Shown here one piece after another: positions 10,386-23,234 of a DNA stretch of 64,000 bases; position 1 is the first letter of the stretch, and every line of letters begins with the position of its first letter. The notes under the pieces are model-generated. The model saw nothing but the letters and a program-made list of their open reading frames with translations. It searched no databases and had not been told where the DNA came from. The position numbers were made by a program, and so were the translations under genes. Origin of the DNA: Annona cherimola (Eukaryota; Streptophyta; Magnoliopsida; Magnoliales; Annonaceae). The stretch covers positions 75,782,224 to 75,846,223 of the forward strand of contig CM059971.1 in the NCBI GenBank assembly GCA_030490835.1, given 5' to 3'.

Positions 10386-12573
10386 GGAAAAAATTTTTTG
10401 AGAAGGAAAAGAATGTGACATGACGAGATAATGATAAAACATAAAAAGCTATGATACTTTTATGAAAAGTTGTGGAAGTGATTGAAAAGAAAGATGATTG
10501 TGAAAAAATGATTGAAAAATAAAATAATTATAAAAGGAGAAAAGTTTTTTTTGATAGAAAAGTTCTAATTATTAGTGAATTCACTACAAAACTCTGAATG
10601 AGATTTGAACGAGGAGGTTAGATGAAGATTATATTAAAAATGAAAAAAGTAGTTCTAAAATTATATGTTCGAAAATATACACGTGTGGGATAAGATGTGA
10701 ATTAATAAAATAAGAAGACCGAGTGTTGTTACGTATTAAGAAATGAAAAATTATATTAATACTGAAAAAAGAAATATTAAAATTGGAAAAATAAGATTGT
10801 TATATATTAAAAACGAGTAATTATGTTAAGAATAAAAGAACTTATATTTCTCTTTCACATCACATTGGACGTCTTAGTATGCGACGGAATGGAATGAGGA
10901 AATTGAAGTAGAAAGAGTTGTTATGCATTAGGATATAAGACATTATACTGAAAGAGGAAAAATAATATCGAAAATAGGAAAAGTGAGTTGTTATCTTAAC
11001 GAGAATAAATTTTTTAAAATTTTTTAAATTGGAAATATCATCTCGTCTCTATGGCATTCCACATGCTGCAAACGGCCTCAGGGGAAAAATAAGAAAGGTA
11101 ATATCATATTAACCTAAGTAAATGTTTTTCAAGGAATGGGAAGTGCCAGATGAGTTGGGAAGATCGAGAACATAATGTTGTTTCGGTTATATTGTCCCGC
11201 TTAATTAAATTTTAATCATTTTTGTAGACAGTTCTGTCAGATGAGCATATATAATGCTGTAATCTGTAATAGAAAAATGATAGAACCAAAAATTTAAAGA
11301 GAACGAGTGAATGACGCGAATAAAATATTTTTTTAACTATATTTTTTTTAGGGTTTTTTTTAAAAACTATTTTTAAAGGGTCATAGAGTGTCTTTTACAA
11401 AATCTCCGATTTAATTGGATCATGGGTTTATAATATATGCATGGCCTACTGCCCGTAGATGAGTATTAATTCCTGATAAGCTCCAGGGAGCTAGCAGCTA
11501 GCATGGCCCACCAAGAGACATGTGCACGTGCCAGGGATCGTCCAACAGGGGCAACTTTGTCAATAACCACAATACAAAAAAGAAAATAGATAGGTGGGCC
11601 ACCCATCATCGTCATTATTATTACTATTACTATTATTATTATTATTTTATTGAAGCACAAAACATCCATACATATATATATGTATGTATATATATAGAGT
11701 CACCAATGATTCCCGAAAGCTTCCTCTAGGGTCCACCCCAGCCTAGACATTCCGCATGCATGGCATAGATCCAGGCTGTTGTGGTGGCCTACTGGATCCA
11801 TCTCAATTCCTTCGGCAACAAATCAGAGCCAATCCAGGCAAGCCACATGCATCCAATCTCGGCCATCCACTTATGTTTCTATTTCCCTTCATGATCGATC
11901 ATCAAGCGTAAATTTGATTCTACGTGGCCCCACAAATCCGATGACATATATATATTGAATCGGATTGGATCGAATTTCAAATTTGTTGTACTAATTTAAT
12001 GCAGCTAGCGGGGAACTAAAATTACAACATAAGCGCATGAAACCAGTTACTAGCTACTTGTATACACTATCTGGTTTTGCATTTTTTTTATGTTCATTTA
12101 GATCCAAGATATGCATCACGTTTTATCATTGTTCTTCTTCATAAATGTTTCTTAAAATCATATTTATTATAAATTATAAAAGCTCTGAATCACTTCAATT
12201 TTTTAAAATTTTTTAGATAAACAAATAGTTTAGAAAAGAATGTATGTCCAGGATCTAGATATTAAAAAATACGAAGCATAGGGGATAGGAGTTGGAACCG
12301 TATTCATGTGACAAAAATCCCAAAATAATATTTCATTTATAACATAATTTTATAATGAAAATTAATTTTTTTAAAATAGTTTGAATGTTTAATTATTTAT
12401 ATAAAATAGCAAAAACTTTATTGGAAGAAAAAAATGCAAGGATATTTTTGAAATATGAAAGTTTTATAAATTAAAAGCACTTTAAAAGATGACGTCTATG
12501 TCACCACTGCGGTGACAAAGTGGTTTATGTGAGTGAGTGAAGACGTACAGGGTAGGAAGTCCAAGGTTTGAAG
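10386..12573. other. Intergenic DNA
   Basis: 10.4-11.0 kb is purine-rich and its plus strand resembles the complement of the preceding array. 11.4-12.0 kb is less AT-rich and holds no frame that I recognise. 12490-12573 reads like the head of a tRNA-derived repeat (GGTGACAAAGTGGTT, then AAGGTTTGAAG), which is then interrupted by the hAT insertion at 12574. Confidence 0.4.
11613..11649. repeat. (ATT)n microsatellite
   Basis: A run of ATT/ACT trinucleotides of about 37 bp. Confidence 0.85.
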
Positions 12574-13227
12574 TAAGGGTGAAACTTGGGACGGGCTCAA
12601 CCCGAACTCGGCCTGCTAAACCCAAATTGAAACAGTGTTAAAACTGTCAACTGTAGAACCTGAGCCCGATTTTCCAAGTTCAACTTAAACTCGAATTGAA
12701 AAGAACTTGAACCCGGGTTGAGCAAAACCCGAAACTTAATGTGTGACATTATAAGGTTTTTCTTATAATTAGACATTAATGTTTATGTATATGGTTATGA
12801 TATTAATATTAAATTGCATAATAGAAAAATAATATACATTTTCATTTTCTAAAACAGACTACTAGTCTACTCTTTTTTTTGAAAAATGATTATTAATCTA
12901 CTTAATATAAAGAGAAGGTTTAAATAAAGTTTTTCTTCTTTACATTCTTAAACACTTGAATTTTTGCTTGAAAATAGAAAAATATCATTTTTTATTTTTT
13001 AATGATAGATTTAAAGTTGAATAAGTATAAAATAGATAACAAATATATACAATAATTTCAACTAGAATTCTAGCCCAAAACTTCACTCGAGCCCGAATTT
13101 CAAAATAGGGTTAGAGTTTAGGTTTATAAATAGGGTTAGGGTTATGGTTAGAGTTAAGATTTTAGAAATAGGGTTAGGGTTAGGGTTGAGGCGAACCCAA
13201 GTTTCATGAGCCCAAGTTGCACTCCTA
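12574..13227. mobile_element. Non-autonomous hAT element with perfect 8-bp TSD
   Basis: The ends are TAAGGGTGAAACTTGGG and (reverse complement) TAGGAGTGCAACTTGGG. The flanks are identical, GTTTGAAG at 12566-12573 and 13228-13235, the 8-bp duplication typical of hAT transposition. The 654-bp interior has no transposase frame. It contains proline/arginine-like CCCGAAC blocks near both ends and a run of AGGGTTAGGGTTAGGG-like units (about 13125-13190). It is a diverged relative of the elements at 26037-27036 and 44700-46085. The telomere-like units belong to the element and are not a telomere relic. Confidence 0.85.
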
Positions 13228-13235
13228 GTTTGAAG

Positions 13236-14600
13236 TTGAATAAAGATATTTGTCTCGTTATCCCTTCACCAGCTCAAGGGTGATTGTGTCCTCCTCTCAA
13301 TGCACTTTCATGAAGTTTACTAGGCGGGAAACTTTGCTAGGGCTAATGTCATGATATCATTCTGATCCCTTGCAAGGGGAATCGAATGAGAGTTTAGCCC
13401 GTCAAAAGGGTTTGAATGGTCTAATCTAGCCTTTTGAAGAGAATCAATACAATCCAATAGCTTTGTAATGCATTTAGGAGCATTCGAGCATTTTTTAAAT
13501 TTACATTTGAATATATATAGTTTTAAATAAATGTGGCCCACCCACGATTGCAATTGAGTTGATTTTGATGTTATGATAAAATAAATAATGTTGTACAATG
13601 TAAATGGTTTGTTTAATTCTATCATTGACATGAGCCTCATATGTGGGGTAATGAAAAAGCTTCCGCCCGACTTGGATCACCACAGCAAATTTTGTCTTAT
13701 ATGGCTAAATTTTTAGTTACATTAACATATACATTATTGCATTAAATTTATTTTAGCTATATTTGATTATGTAGCTACAGTGTACTATGAGCCTCTTATA
13801 TTTGTTCCTCAAATGTATTCTGTTATATCTTGGAGTTTATTTTGAGGGATGGTATTTGGTTAAATGTAACACCTTTACATCAAATGCAACAAAAAATACT
13901 GCTTAATGAAACTATTAAAATTTGGCCCTAAATAGTAATAAAATTTTCACTACAATTAATATAGTATAAGCAACATTTGATACCAAACTTAACTAAAATA
14001 AAATGTAGTTACAAAAAAGTGTCCACATATAATAAATTTTATTGTAGTGGATCACAAAGAAGCTTCTTTCATATCATTTATCAAAATAGATAAATAACAA
14101 AGAGCTCTACTTTCTATGTACCCACGTCCATTTCTTTGAAATGAGAAATTCTTTAACAATTATATTTGAGGAATGATTCAATACTTATGTAAGCATGGAA
14201 GCCTCTATGCTTACCGTTTGTTTTTTTATTTTTTGAAGAATCTAAACCATTTATCATATTTAACCATGTGTGTTTATTTATGTTTTTGAAACCTAAATGC
14301 ATTGAAAACTTTTATATACTATATTGATACTATACATTTTTCAAAATTTTTAGTGCTTAGATATTCACTCTTTATAGATACTATTTTTACAAGATATAAG
14401 TTTCCAATAAAAATTATTTTTGGTAGCATAATAAAACAAGATGTATTTAACATCATCAGTGATTTAGATTTTAAAAATTATATTTAAAACATAAAAATAT
14501 ATTACAAAATAAAAATGAAGAGTGAGTATGGAAGCATCCATAATTATATAAATATTGAATCACCACTCATTTACTTAGTATCATTTATATTGTCATAAAA
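13236..14600. other. Intergenic DNA
   Basis: I recognise no gene. 13260-13650 is somewhat less AT-rich, and its minus-strand frames (60-106 codons) match no family I know. The rest is AT-rich with short repeat fragments. Confidence 0.4.
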
Positions 14601-14629
14601 GTCGAATCATTTTTTTAGTATCATTGAGT

Positions 14630-15720
14630 ATAGCCTCACATACAAATGTATAAAATTAACAAAATACAATAAATTAATGGTAAATATCAGTTTTTTGTAT
14701 AGAAATGGTAAATATCAGTTTTAAATGTGTATTTTCAATATCTAAACCATCTAAGATATCATTATTATGCATGCGGATAAATGATCTGATGCATATATGA
14801 ATAAATATAAGTATTTTCATAGTTTACACATGAATGTATACTTTTAAGTAATTGTGACCCATACACATCTTTGATTTGGAATAAACTTGTCTCCAAGCCA
14901 GCTAAAAAGTGATATTGAATACAACTTATGAATTTATCAAGGTGAGAAAAATGGATGAAACTAGAAGAAACCCCTTGCATGTAACAAGATACATGAATGA
15001 AATTCTAACTTTTTGTTAAACTCACTTCTATATAACCATTTCCATCGGATGATTTGATATTTAACTACTTACTAATTCTATTTAATCCTTATTCTTTTTA
15101 TTTTAATTATTCCTCTATTACGTTACTCTCCTCTTTTTCATTTTTTTTCGTGATTTGTTTTTCCTCGGCTTTTTTTCCCCTTTCCAGACGCCTCAGGTGG
15201 ATTACTTAGTTTGGGGATGCTTTTATGAAATTCCTTTTTCATATAACTCATTTCGTTTTCAATACTTGATAGTTAATGAAAAATTCATTTCATCTATTAT
15301 ATTTAGCATAATTTATATTATTATGAAAACTCTTTCATTTGTCTAATATCTATATATGGGCCACATCTAGAAACATGTAAAATCAACATAATAAAACGAT
15401 TTAATAATAAATATCAAAATTTGATTAGTATTTTTAATATCTAAACTATCTAAAATATCATTATTACATGAATAAATGATTCTATAAAGTATTACTAAAT
15501 TCCAATATATATGTGTGAATAGATCTAGCATTTTCCATTATTTATACATGAATGTAAGTATTTTTAAGCAAATGTGGCTTACGCACATATTAGATTTGAA
15601 TGAAACTTGGTCTCATAATTAAAGAAACAATGTTAAATGTAATAAAAGGATCGAATTTTTCATCAAACTTAAAAATCTTAAAATGTGAGAGAATTATATA
15701 AAACTCTGCTTCTAAAAGCG
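14630..15720. repeat. Dispersed AT-rich repeat family, several fragments
   Basis: Two stretches (about 14640-14960 and 15370-15640) share the same order of motifs: AAAATCAACATAATAAAA, ATCTAAACTATCTAAAATAT, CATGAATAAATGATT, then ACACATGAATGTA and TTGGAATAAACTTG-like blocks. The same series recurs at 24.9-25.2 kb and, in reverse orientation, at 25.4-26.0 kb and 33.1-33.3 kb. The outer parts near 15000 and 15710 (ACTTCTATATAACC and ATTATATAAAACTCTGCTTC) are inverted relative to each other. This suggests an element about 0.5-0.7 kb long with inverted ends. Confidence 0.5.
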
Positions 15721-17170
15721 GGCATGTACTTAGTTAATGAAATAAACTGTGCGGCCTTTCGTAACGGGGCAAATTAAACAGCCTCAAAAACGGAATACTT
15801 GACAAGGGGGGCCGGGGTTGACAGTTGACTAATGTGGCGTGGGATGCGTATTAGCCAGTTTCTGGTACTTAAATCCCACCCAAATAAAATAAAAGCTGAC
15901 CTTGATTTTCCATAATTCATGGTTGGAAGAGCCAGGAATTGGAATCAGATTCAATAAGAAATCAGGCAATTTCAGTTTTTTAAGTGTAAGTTGGCAGCTT
16001 GTGTTTGGATTAAGTGGAATAACTATACAAAACTTTAATTCCATTAATGTGATTTTTAATTCTCCTTTGACCGCTTACATATGTACAAATCGAAGCACTT
16101 TTAAGGTAGTGTTCAATTTGGTTTCTTTCTGTAGATTAGAGATAACAAATTTGGTTTGATCGATTTTAATTGAAATTTGGTTTCTCTGTGTCGAATATTG
16201 CAGAAATTGGATCTACGAATGAAAGCACTTCAGAGAAATTTGGTTTGCATAATTATATTAGTTAAAGAGTTCGATCGATGTCATGATATTTTGTCTAGGC
16301 TAAATTATTCCTAAAAATTTTAAAACTTAAACAAACTTTGGGTTTATTATGTTTTATCGCATTTCCCTAATAAATTTTGTTTGAATACATAAATAAGAGG
16401 TAGGTAATTTTACCTGAAAACACTATTTCCTTAACCTATAAATATGATAATTAAATATTGCACTTGTTTTCTGGTTTATCATAATTATGTACTTATATTT
16501 TTTCAGCGACGTGTCATTGTTGTCTTCCACTTTTATTCATTCATGATAACGCTTTATCTTTTCCTTTTTTATTTTATATTCATGATGTTATTTTATTATT
16601 ATTATTATTTTCTTTCTTAGCTATTGAAAAAGCAGTTAGTTGCCGAAGAAATTTTACCAGGCATCAATCATTACGAGGGTTTCAGCTACTACTAATTTTT
16701 TAAAACATAGCGGCTCCAGTAATTATTATCGCTAGGTTAAAATATTTTGCAACAAACCTTTCACTATGTCATGAGCGCAGTTGTGACATTTTATGGGGGT
16801 CATTTGATCATATTTACATAATTATAAATATACCTGCATAGTTTAAATAAGCTTGATTATATACATCATGCTGTATTTTAGGATAAATACAAAATTCATT
16901 TATTTTTATAATGAGTTGTATTTCTTGATTTTTCTTCACAAAACGTGTTTTCCTAAATGTATTCAATTTATACACAAGATTTTGACATTTTTCCCTAAAA
17001 ATGACTTAAATGCCATTGAAATTAATGATTGTCTAAAATAAAAATAAATATGTAAGAGTATTGTAAAATGGAAAAATTTTGTATATAGATTGGATACACG
17101 TATCAAAACATGATTATGAAGAAAAATCAAATAAAAATAAAATAAAATAAAATATATCATGCTCCTAGTT
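15721..17170. other. Intergenic DNA
   Basis: I recognise no gene. 15.7-16.2 kb is of mixed composition with short open frames on both strands that lack family motifs. The remainder is AT-rich. Confidence 0.45.
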
Positions 17171-17175
17171 TAAAA

Positions 17176-17445
17176 ACTTGTAATTAACCTCCACATAGTT
17201 TGATTATAATTGTAAATACATTCACACAATCAAGGCTTTGTTAATCCATTATTACGACTTAGGAATATTTGCAAATAATGGACACTATTTGGGTAAATTT
17301 GTAAAACTAAATATACCTACTTTCTTTTTAAAATTGCAAATATACCTACATCTTGATAATGCAATGATGGAGCCATGATGACACGAGTATATTTGCAAAT
17401 ATATATATATGGTCAAACTATGTGAATATATTTTGTAAATTATTC
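17176..17445. mobile_element. Foldback repeat with CATAGTTTGA arms
   Basis: The left arm CCACATAGTTTGATTATAA pairs with the complement of the right arm GGTCAAACTATGTGAATAT. Inner blocks such as GCAAATATACC and its complement also pair. The same arm motif defines the larger element at 19300-19695. Exact ends and target duplication are not clear. Confidence 0.5.
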
Positions 17446-19290
17446 TATTATATTAAGATGACAAACATTTTACATAACAATACTAAATATTGGTAATTGT
17501 CTATTTGCTTTTCATACATATTATATAGTTTAATTTTCGTATGGTTAATTTCTACAATATTGAAATATTTTGATGTTCCCCTCCTATTTTGGCTCATTTC
17601 AATGGTTAAATCAACATCCCATCCACTTATTTTATTTAACATTATTTGTTTCATTAGAGTAAAAAATAATTTTAATCAAAATCTTAGGTAAGCCATACCT
17701 ACTCAAAAATATATCAGCAGGTTTAAATTGTAAAAACACTTAGATCTATTCATATATATATTAGATATTATAATAATTTATAATCATTTATTTGAATAAG
17801 AAAGTTGTTTTATATGATTTTGATGTTGAGTTAACAAATTTAAAATAGATAAATAAATTAAATAATTTTGTTATGTCAAATTTAAATCTTTATTAGATAA
17901 GGCCAATGTACATTTTTTATTTGCATAACATTTGATTTTCTAGTTAAAATTAATTTTAAATACAATGAATGGACAGAATATGAATTGAACCATGAAAGGG
18001 GCCACACAGGAATATTTGAAAATTTGGGTGTTATAGCCACCATTGAAGCACTACCCATTGATTAGAAACATGCTAAGTTATCGACACCTGAAATAGTATT
18101 TTTCTAATTGCAGTTTCGCTTATGTCAAATACTCTAATGATGGTATGTGACTTATTGTCTACCCAATACGAGTCTTACGCAAGCAAATGAAATCAAGGTA
18201 AAATCACGCGATGGATGTTGTCTCCCACCATTCATGCATTCAGCATTGTAGTTGATGGTATTTTCAAGGTCTCTAACCACTGATAAGACGAATGGAATGG
18301 CCTTAATTGGGACAAGAAAATAGAGGTGGGACCCTAAAGATGGACTTTAAATTTTGTAGGTCTTGTTGATTGGACTTGATTTTCTCAATTTTTATTTTTC
18401 CTGCACTTGATTAGTTAATTGCAAGCTAGGACGTGCTTTCACATCCAATAATTTTGATGCCAAACCAACATAATAATAGCTTAGGTAGATTAGGTAGCAT
18501 CCTAATTAAAATCGACCCACTATAGGTAAATTGTAACAATTAGCTACTTATGGAAATTAAGACCCATCATGATAAGGCAGATGGCTAATACATGATTTTG
18601 CTGTTTTAGTAGATTGATGATAATAAAAGGTGTAAAAGGCAGGATTATAAAAGCTTCATGCAACAGAGTTTTTGCATGCATGAATACCAAGCCATCGCCC
18701 CTATTCTTCTTCCTTGGCCCGTAATCAAGCAGAGTAGAAAACTCTACTCGAATGCCAACCATGACAGATTCAAATCAAGCATAATCTGCCATCCAACACC
18801 AATCAAATCGCTGTTGTTAACCATGAGCAACGTCTGTCGAGCTCATACCCGCTAAGGACGAAGATAATTTTGTCGTTACATTCACGACAGGAGATGATTT
18901 TGTCATTTTACTCCCCACCGGGTACAGCGTTAATCGATCCTACTGAGCCGTGCGACAGAATGTGGTAAGCCTATAAGTTTTGGAAGACCATGGAGATATG
19001 GATGCAATTTTTTTCGTAAGTTATAATATGTTCGCAATTTCGTCTGAACCATGTAATATGAATGCATACATCCCAATATTTTAATGTCTCATATTGGTTG
19101 AAATGAAGTCCTTTTACCTTGAGACATTTTTGAATAATTACTAATAGACTGAAAATTATAAAATTGCAAAAATATGAGAAAATGAATTGCAAATGGCCTT
19201 TATTAGAAATATAAAGATTGCAAGTAAGATATTTAATAGCTTTACGTTTTTCTTTTAAATAATTTGAATGTCATTGATCTACTTGAATTT
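17446..19290. other. Intergenic DNA
   Basis: This is AT-rich to 18.0 kb, then of more mixed composition at 18.0-18.95 kb. I recognise no reading frame, and frames of 60-76 codons on both strands lack family motifs. Confidence 0.45.
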
Positions 19291-19299
19291 TATTGGTGA

Positions 19300-19695
19300 T
19301 TTACAAATACACCCACTTAGTTTGACCATAAGTGCAAATATATCCATATAGTTTTAGAAATTGCAAACTACCCTCAAATAATTTGACTATAATTGTATGT
19401 ATACTCACGCTATTGTGATGTCGTTACTGCATGGATATATTTTCAAAGATATACAAACGATGTGGGTATATTTGTGATTTTAAAAATTTAGTAGATATAT
19501 TTAATTTTTATAAATATACCCATGTAGTTTGTAAATTTTTGCAAATATAGCCATGTCATAACGGTACAATAACGACATTACAATGACATGAATATATTTA
19601 TAATTATAGTCAGACTATGTGAGGTAATTTGCTATTTCTGAAACTATGTGTGTATATCTGCAATTATGGTCAAACTATGTAGGTATATTTGCAAG
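19300..19695. mobile_element. Foldback element with CATAGTTTGA arms
   Basis: The left end TTACAAATACACCCACTTAG followed by TTTGACCATAA is mirrored by the right end, which in reverse complement reads TTGCAAATATACCTACATAG and TTTGACCATAA. Further paired blocks run inward for most of the length. It has no coding frame. It belongs to the same family as 17176-17445. I could not settle the target duplication because the flanks are T-rich. Confidence 0.55.
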
Positions 19696-19699
19696 TTAT

Positions 19700-20233
19700 G
19701 CAATTTTTATGAAAAAATAAATATTATGTGAAGTAGATTCATTATGAGAATCACTACCTAGAATAGATTTGCTCGCGGAGTGTAACTTTTGGTTTGTTTT
19801 GCTTTGAAAATGGAAAAAGTACAGTAATTGCGCTTGTTGTATGTATTATTATAGACTGAGGAAAAGACCGGAGCTGGCATAGATGATAATGAAAATTAAA
19901 ATTATTAGGTACTAAGAAATAGTAGCTTGCATGCAGAATAAGAAAATTCAAATTTTTCTTTGATGGAAATTGTTTGCATATCAAAACAAAAATGCAAAAA
20001 AAAATATTTTTAAATTAAAAAATTATATTTACAAGCAAAATCAGGAAAATAGACCACATTTTCAGATCGGGACATCCAAAATTCTTAAAATCCTAGATGT
20101 TGAGTGAAGGTTTTAAAGTGGTTTTGGAAGGGTTTTAAGTGGCTTGGATAGTAGGTTTAAGTGGAGAAAATGGGTGCAAGAGAGATCGAAAAAAGAGGGG
20201 AAACGAAGAAGGGTTGGCTTCACGTTTTATGGC
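19700..20233. other. AT-rich intergenic DNA
   Basis: I recognise no gene or bounded repeat. A purine-rich stretch lies at 20080-20220. Confidence 0.45.
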
Positions 20234-20242
20234 CATATAACT

Positions 20243-20551
20243 AGAGCGCAATTTAATGCACCTAGGTGCACTGAGCTTCAGTGCACCCGGGTGCATTAAA
20301 CACATTTTAATCCTTTTTTTTTTGAATTTTTTTTATAAAAGTGTTAATCTAAGTGTATTTAACATGTGTATCAATTTTTACTATTTTTGGATTATTTTAG
20401 ATATTCATTTTTTATTTTTAAAATGGTAAAAATTGATACACATGTTAAATATATTTAGATTAAAAGTTGAATAAAAATTTTTCAAAAAAAACGGGTTAAT
20501 GCACCGGGTACACTGAAGCTTAGTGCACCCGGGTGCATTAAATCGCGCTCC
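20243..20551. mobile_element. Foldback MITE with perfect 9-bp TSD
   Basis: This is a 309-bp palindrome. The ends AGAGCGCAATTTAATGCACC and (reverse complement) GGAGCGCGATTTAATGCACC differ at two positions. The next blocks (CTTCAGTGCACCCGGGTGCA and its partner) are GC-rich palindromes. The inner arms carry CATGTGTATCAATTTTTA and its complement. It is flanked by CATATAACT at 20234-20242 and 20552-20560. The 9-bp duplication points to a Mutator-type transposase acting in trans. There is no coding sequence. Confidence 0.85.
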
Positions 20552-20676
20552 CATATAACTCTAGCTATTCTTTCATCATGGCTACGACAATTTACGCAAC
20601 CAAGTCGTGTAAAATTAAACAGTCTGGTCATGTAACATTCTGTCCAAACTGGTACGAGTAATTATTTTAGAATTTA

Positions 20677-21312
20677 GGATAATTCGCTGATATACTTATT
20701 GAGTTTCACATTAATTGCTAATATATTCATATTGTTTTACAAATCGCATATTATCTCCATAAAATTCACCAAAATTTCTTGTGTACGCATGTTAACTGCT
20801 GTTAATCGTTAATTGCTAATATGCTTATATTGTTTCACGAATTGTATATTACTCCATAAAATTTTATCAAAATTGCTTATGTACCCATATTAACTACTGA
20901 CATATTACCTTCTTCGGAAAACTCATTTCACTTGCACAATTGAGTGTTTTATAATCGTGGGATTCTAATATAGCTTTAAACAAGGTCATTTCTATCATTA
21001 TTCAAAATTTTAACAGCTTCTAATGACAAAGAGGTGTCATAGGTGCAAGTAATTTTGATAAAACTTTATGAGTGTAATATATAATTTGTAAAACAATATG
21101 GGTATAACAACAATTAATGTCAAACTAAATGAGTATATCTACAAATCACCTTTTTTATTTAACAGTGAATATACTTTCGTTAAATGTTAGTCGTTAACAT
21201 GGGTATGCAAGTACTTTTAGTGAAACTTTTCGTGGTAATATGTAATTCATAAAACACTATAGGTGTATTAGCAATTAGAGTCGAACTAAGTTGGCATGTT
21301 AGCAAATTACCC
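20677..21312. mobile_element. Foldback element with near-perfect 9-bp TSD
   Basis: A 636-bp element whose ends GGATAATTCGCTGATATAC and (reverse complement) GGGTAATTTGCTAACATGCC pair, followed by paired blocks around TTAATTGCTAATATATTCAT. The flanks are TAGAATTTA (20668-20676) and TATAATTTA (21313-21321), which match at 8 of 9 positions. It resembles the TIR style of the elements at 23235 and 33455. It encodes nothing. Confidence 0.65.
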
Positions 21313-21353
21313 TATAATTTATAATTTAGTTACTGTTTCACCCATTTACTATA

Positions 21354-21696
21354 GGGAATTGATTCAATGCACCCGGGTGTAAAAATCTATTTTTAAATTT
21401 TTTTGAAATTTTTTTTACATAATTGTTAATCTAAGTGTATTTAACATGTGTATCAATTTTTACCAATGTTTGAGTTTTTTAAATATTTTTTCGAATTTTT
21501 AAAAATCGGTGACATTTTAATAATTTAAATTACTAAAAATGCCACTAAATTTTAAAAATTCAAAAAAAAAATCTAAAAATCTCCAAAAATGGTGAAAATT
21601 GATACCTATATTAAATACACCTAGTTTAACAATTGTGTGAAAAAGTTTCAAAAAAATATTAAGGGTTTTGCACCCAGGTGCATTGAATCAGTTCCC
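21354..21696. mobile_element. Foldback MITE with perfect 9-bp TSD
   Basis: This is a 343-bp palindrome. The ends are GGGAATTGATTCAATGCACC and (reverse complement) GGGAACTGATTCAATGCACC. The arms carry AACATGTGTATCAATTTTTA, and the centre folds around TAATTTAAATTACTA. It is flanked by TTTACTATA at 21345-21353 and 21697-21705. It is in the same family as 20243-20551 and 24366-24747 and lies only 33 bp from the TSD of the preceding element. Confidence 0.85.
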
Positions 21697-21705
21697 TTTA
21701 CTATA

Positions 21706-23225
21706 TTCCTTTAATATGATCAATTTACAATTATATAATTACTCAAAATAACTCCTCTAAACCTCTAACCCTGCAAATGCATTACATCTTAACTATGCCA
21801 AGTCGTGCATTACACAAATCTACTCACCGTACTATTTTATAGTTCCACCTAGTGTCGATAAGCTGATAAAAAAAATTTTGATCGGGTGCAACTTGGGTTA
21901 GTCCGGTTTGAGTAATAGTGTACCGTACATATATCCTACGTCTAAAAGGCTTATCTTACAATCTCGTTAATTGATTTGATTCCTAACACACCTTATCTTG
22001 CCTATTACTTATAGGTTAATTCCAGTTCGATTTCAAATTGGTTCTTTTAATACTCAACACTAAAAAAAATACATTTCTGTTGTTTCAAATAATACGAGCA
22101 ATATTCATTTTACATTTTACAATAAGAAGCATATACACTCATGCATCCTATAAGCTACAAAAACATCAATATCCATCATTACTCACAATTAGGCTTGTAG
22201 GAAACTCATAAAAGAAAAGGATAAAAACACAAACAGAGATCCAAGAAAGAACGAGATAAATTCCGCACATCACAAAAAATAATTTAAAGAAGACACCACA
22301 AATTATAGTGGTTTAGTTAATGCATCTACTTTACTCTCCAAGTCAACGCTTTAACTGAGTTTCCACTAGTCAACATAGAATCTCAAGTTACAATGGTATG
22401 ATTTCAATTATCTTCTGGATTACACAAATGGCTCCAAGTAACATGTGAAGCTTTCCGCAAATCATAATGAAAGTTTTCCTCTTATATTAGACAACCTCTA
22501 ATACAAAATAAAATAAATAAAAATAAAATAAAGCTTACAACAAGTTGAACAGCACATAAGCACAGAAATGAAGTTTTAGTAGGATGGTTATAACAAACTT
22601 CAATATCATGCTTCTAATAAATGGATAGAGGATCACAGAGAACACCTTGAGACAGATCTACACTTTTGAAATGATTCTTTCTGAATTGAATATCCAGTTT
22701 GAATTCATCCTCTATTTATAGCTTTGAACTTCTAAAACCGCCAAAAGAGATTTTTGAATTTTTTTTCAACCAAATCCGTAACCAATCGGATTTTTCTCAA
22801 CAACTTATAACAATTTAACAAATCAAGAAAACTTATTATAACAAACTAACTGATTTTTCATGTTATCATTCAACTATTTATCCATGGATCGCTTTAAAAA
22901 ACTGTCAAAGTTTTAACCAAAAATTGTGAAAGTTTCAAACCAAAGCAGTTGAAGTTAAAAACTAAATCAGTTGAAGTTTGAAACAAAAATTGTTGAAATT
23001 TCAAACTAAAACTGTTAAAGTTTCAAACCAAAACTATTAAAGATTTACAAAAATGCTCAACAGATTCACAATAGATAATTGCATGCTAATTTATTATAAC
23101 CATTCATTTCAAACTAAATACAATCAAACCATTTCAAGCATTAAATTCTTAACCTGTCTATCATCAAAACACTATAACTCAACACTCACTATATGCGACA
23201 ACAAAAATACTTTGTCCACATTATC
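21706..23225. other. Intergenic DNA, possible LTR remnant
   Basis: No coding frame. 22190-22560 has the texture of a retrotransposon LTR (a TTATAGTGGTTTAGTTAATG block followed by a CCAAGTCAACGC stretch), but no paired copy or ends are visible. 22890-23040 contains five diverged repeats of a 25-bp unit close to TTGAAGTTTCAAACCAAAA. Confidence 0.35.
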
Positions 23226-23234
23226 ATATATATA

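Noticed and set aside
13100..13195. Interstitial telomere repeat
   Set aside because: It falls inside a hAT element bounded by a perfect 8-bp duplication, and sister elements have similar units in the same place.
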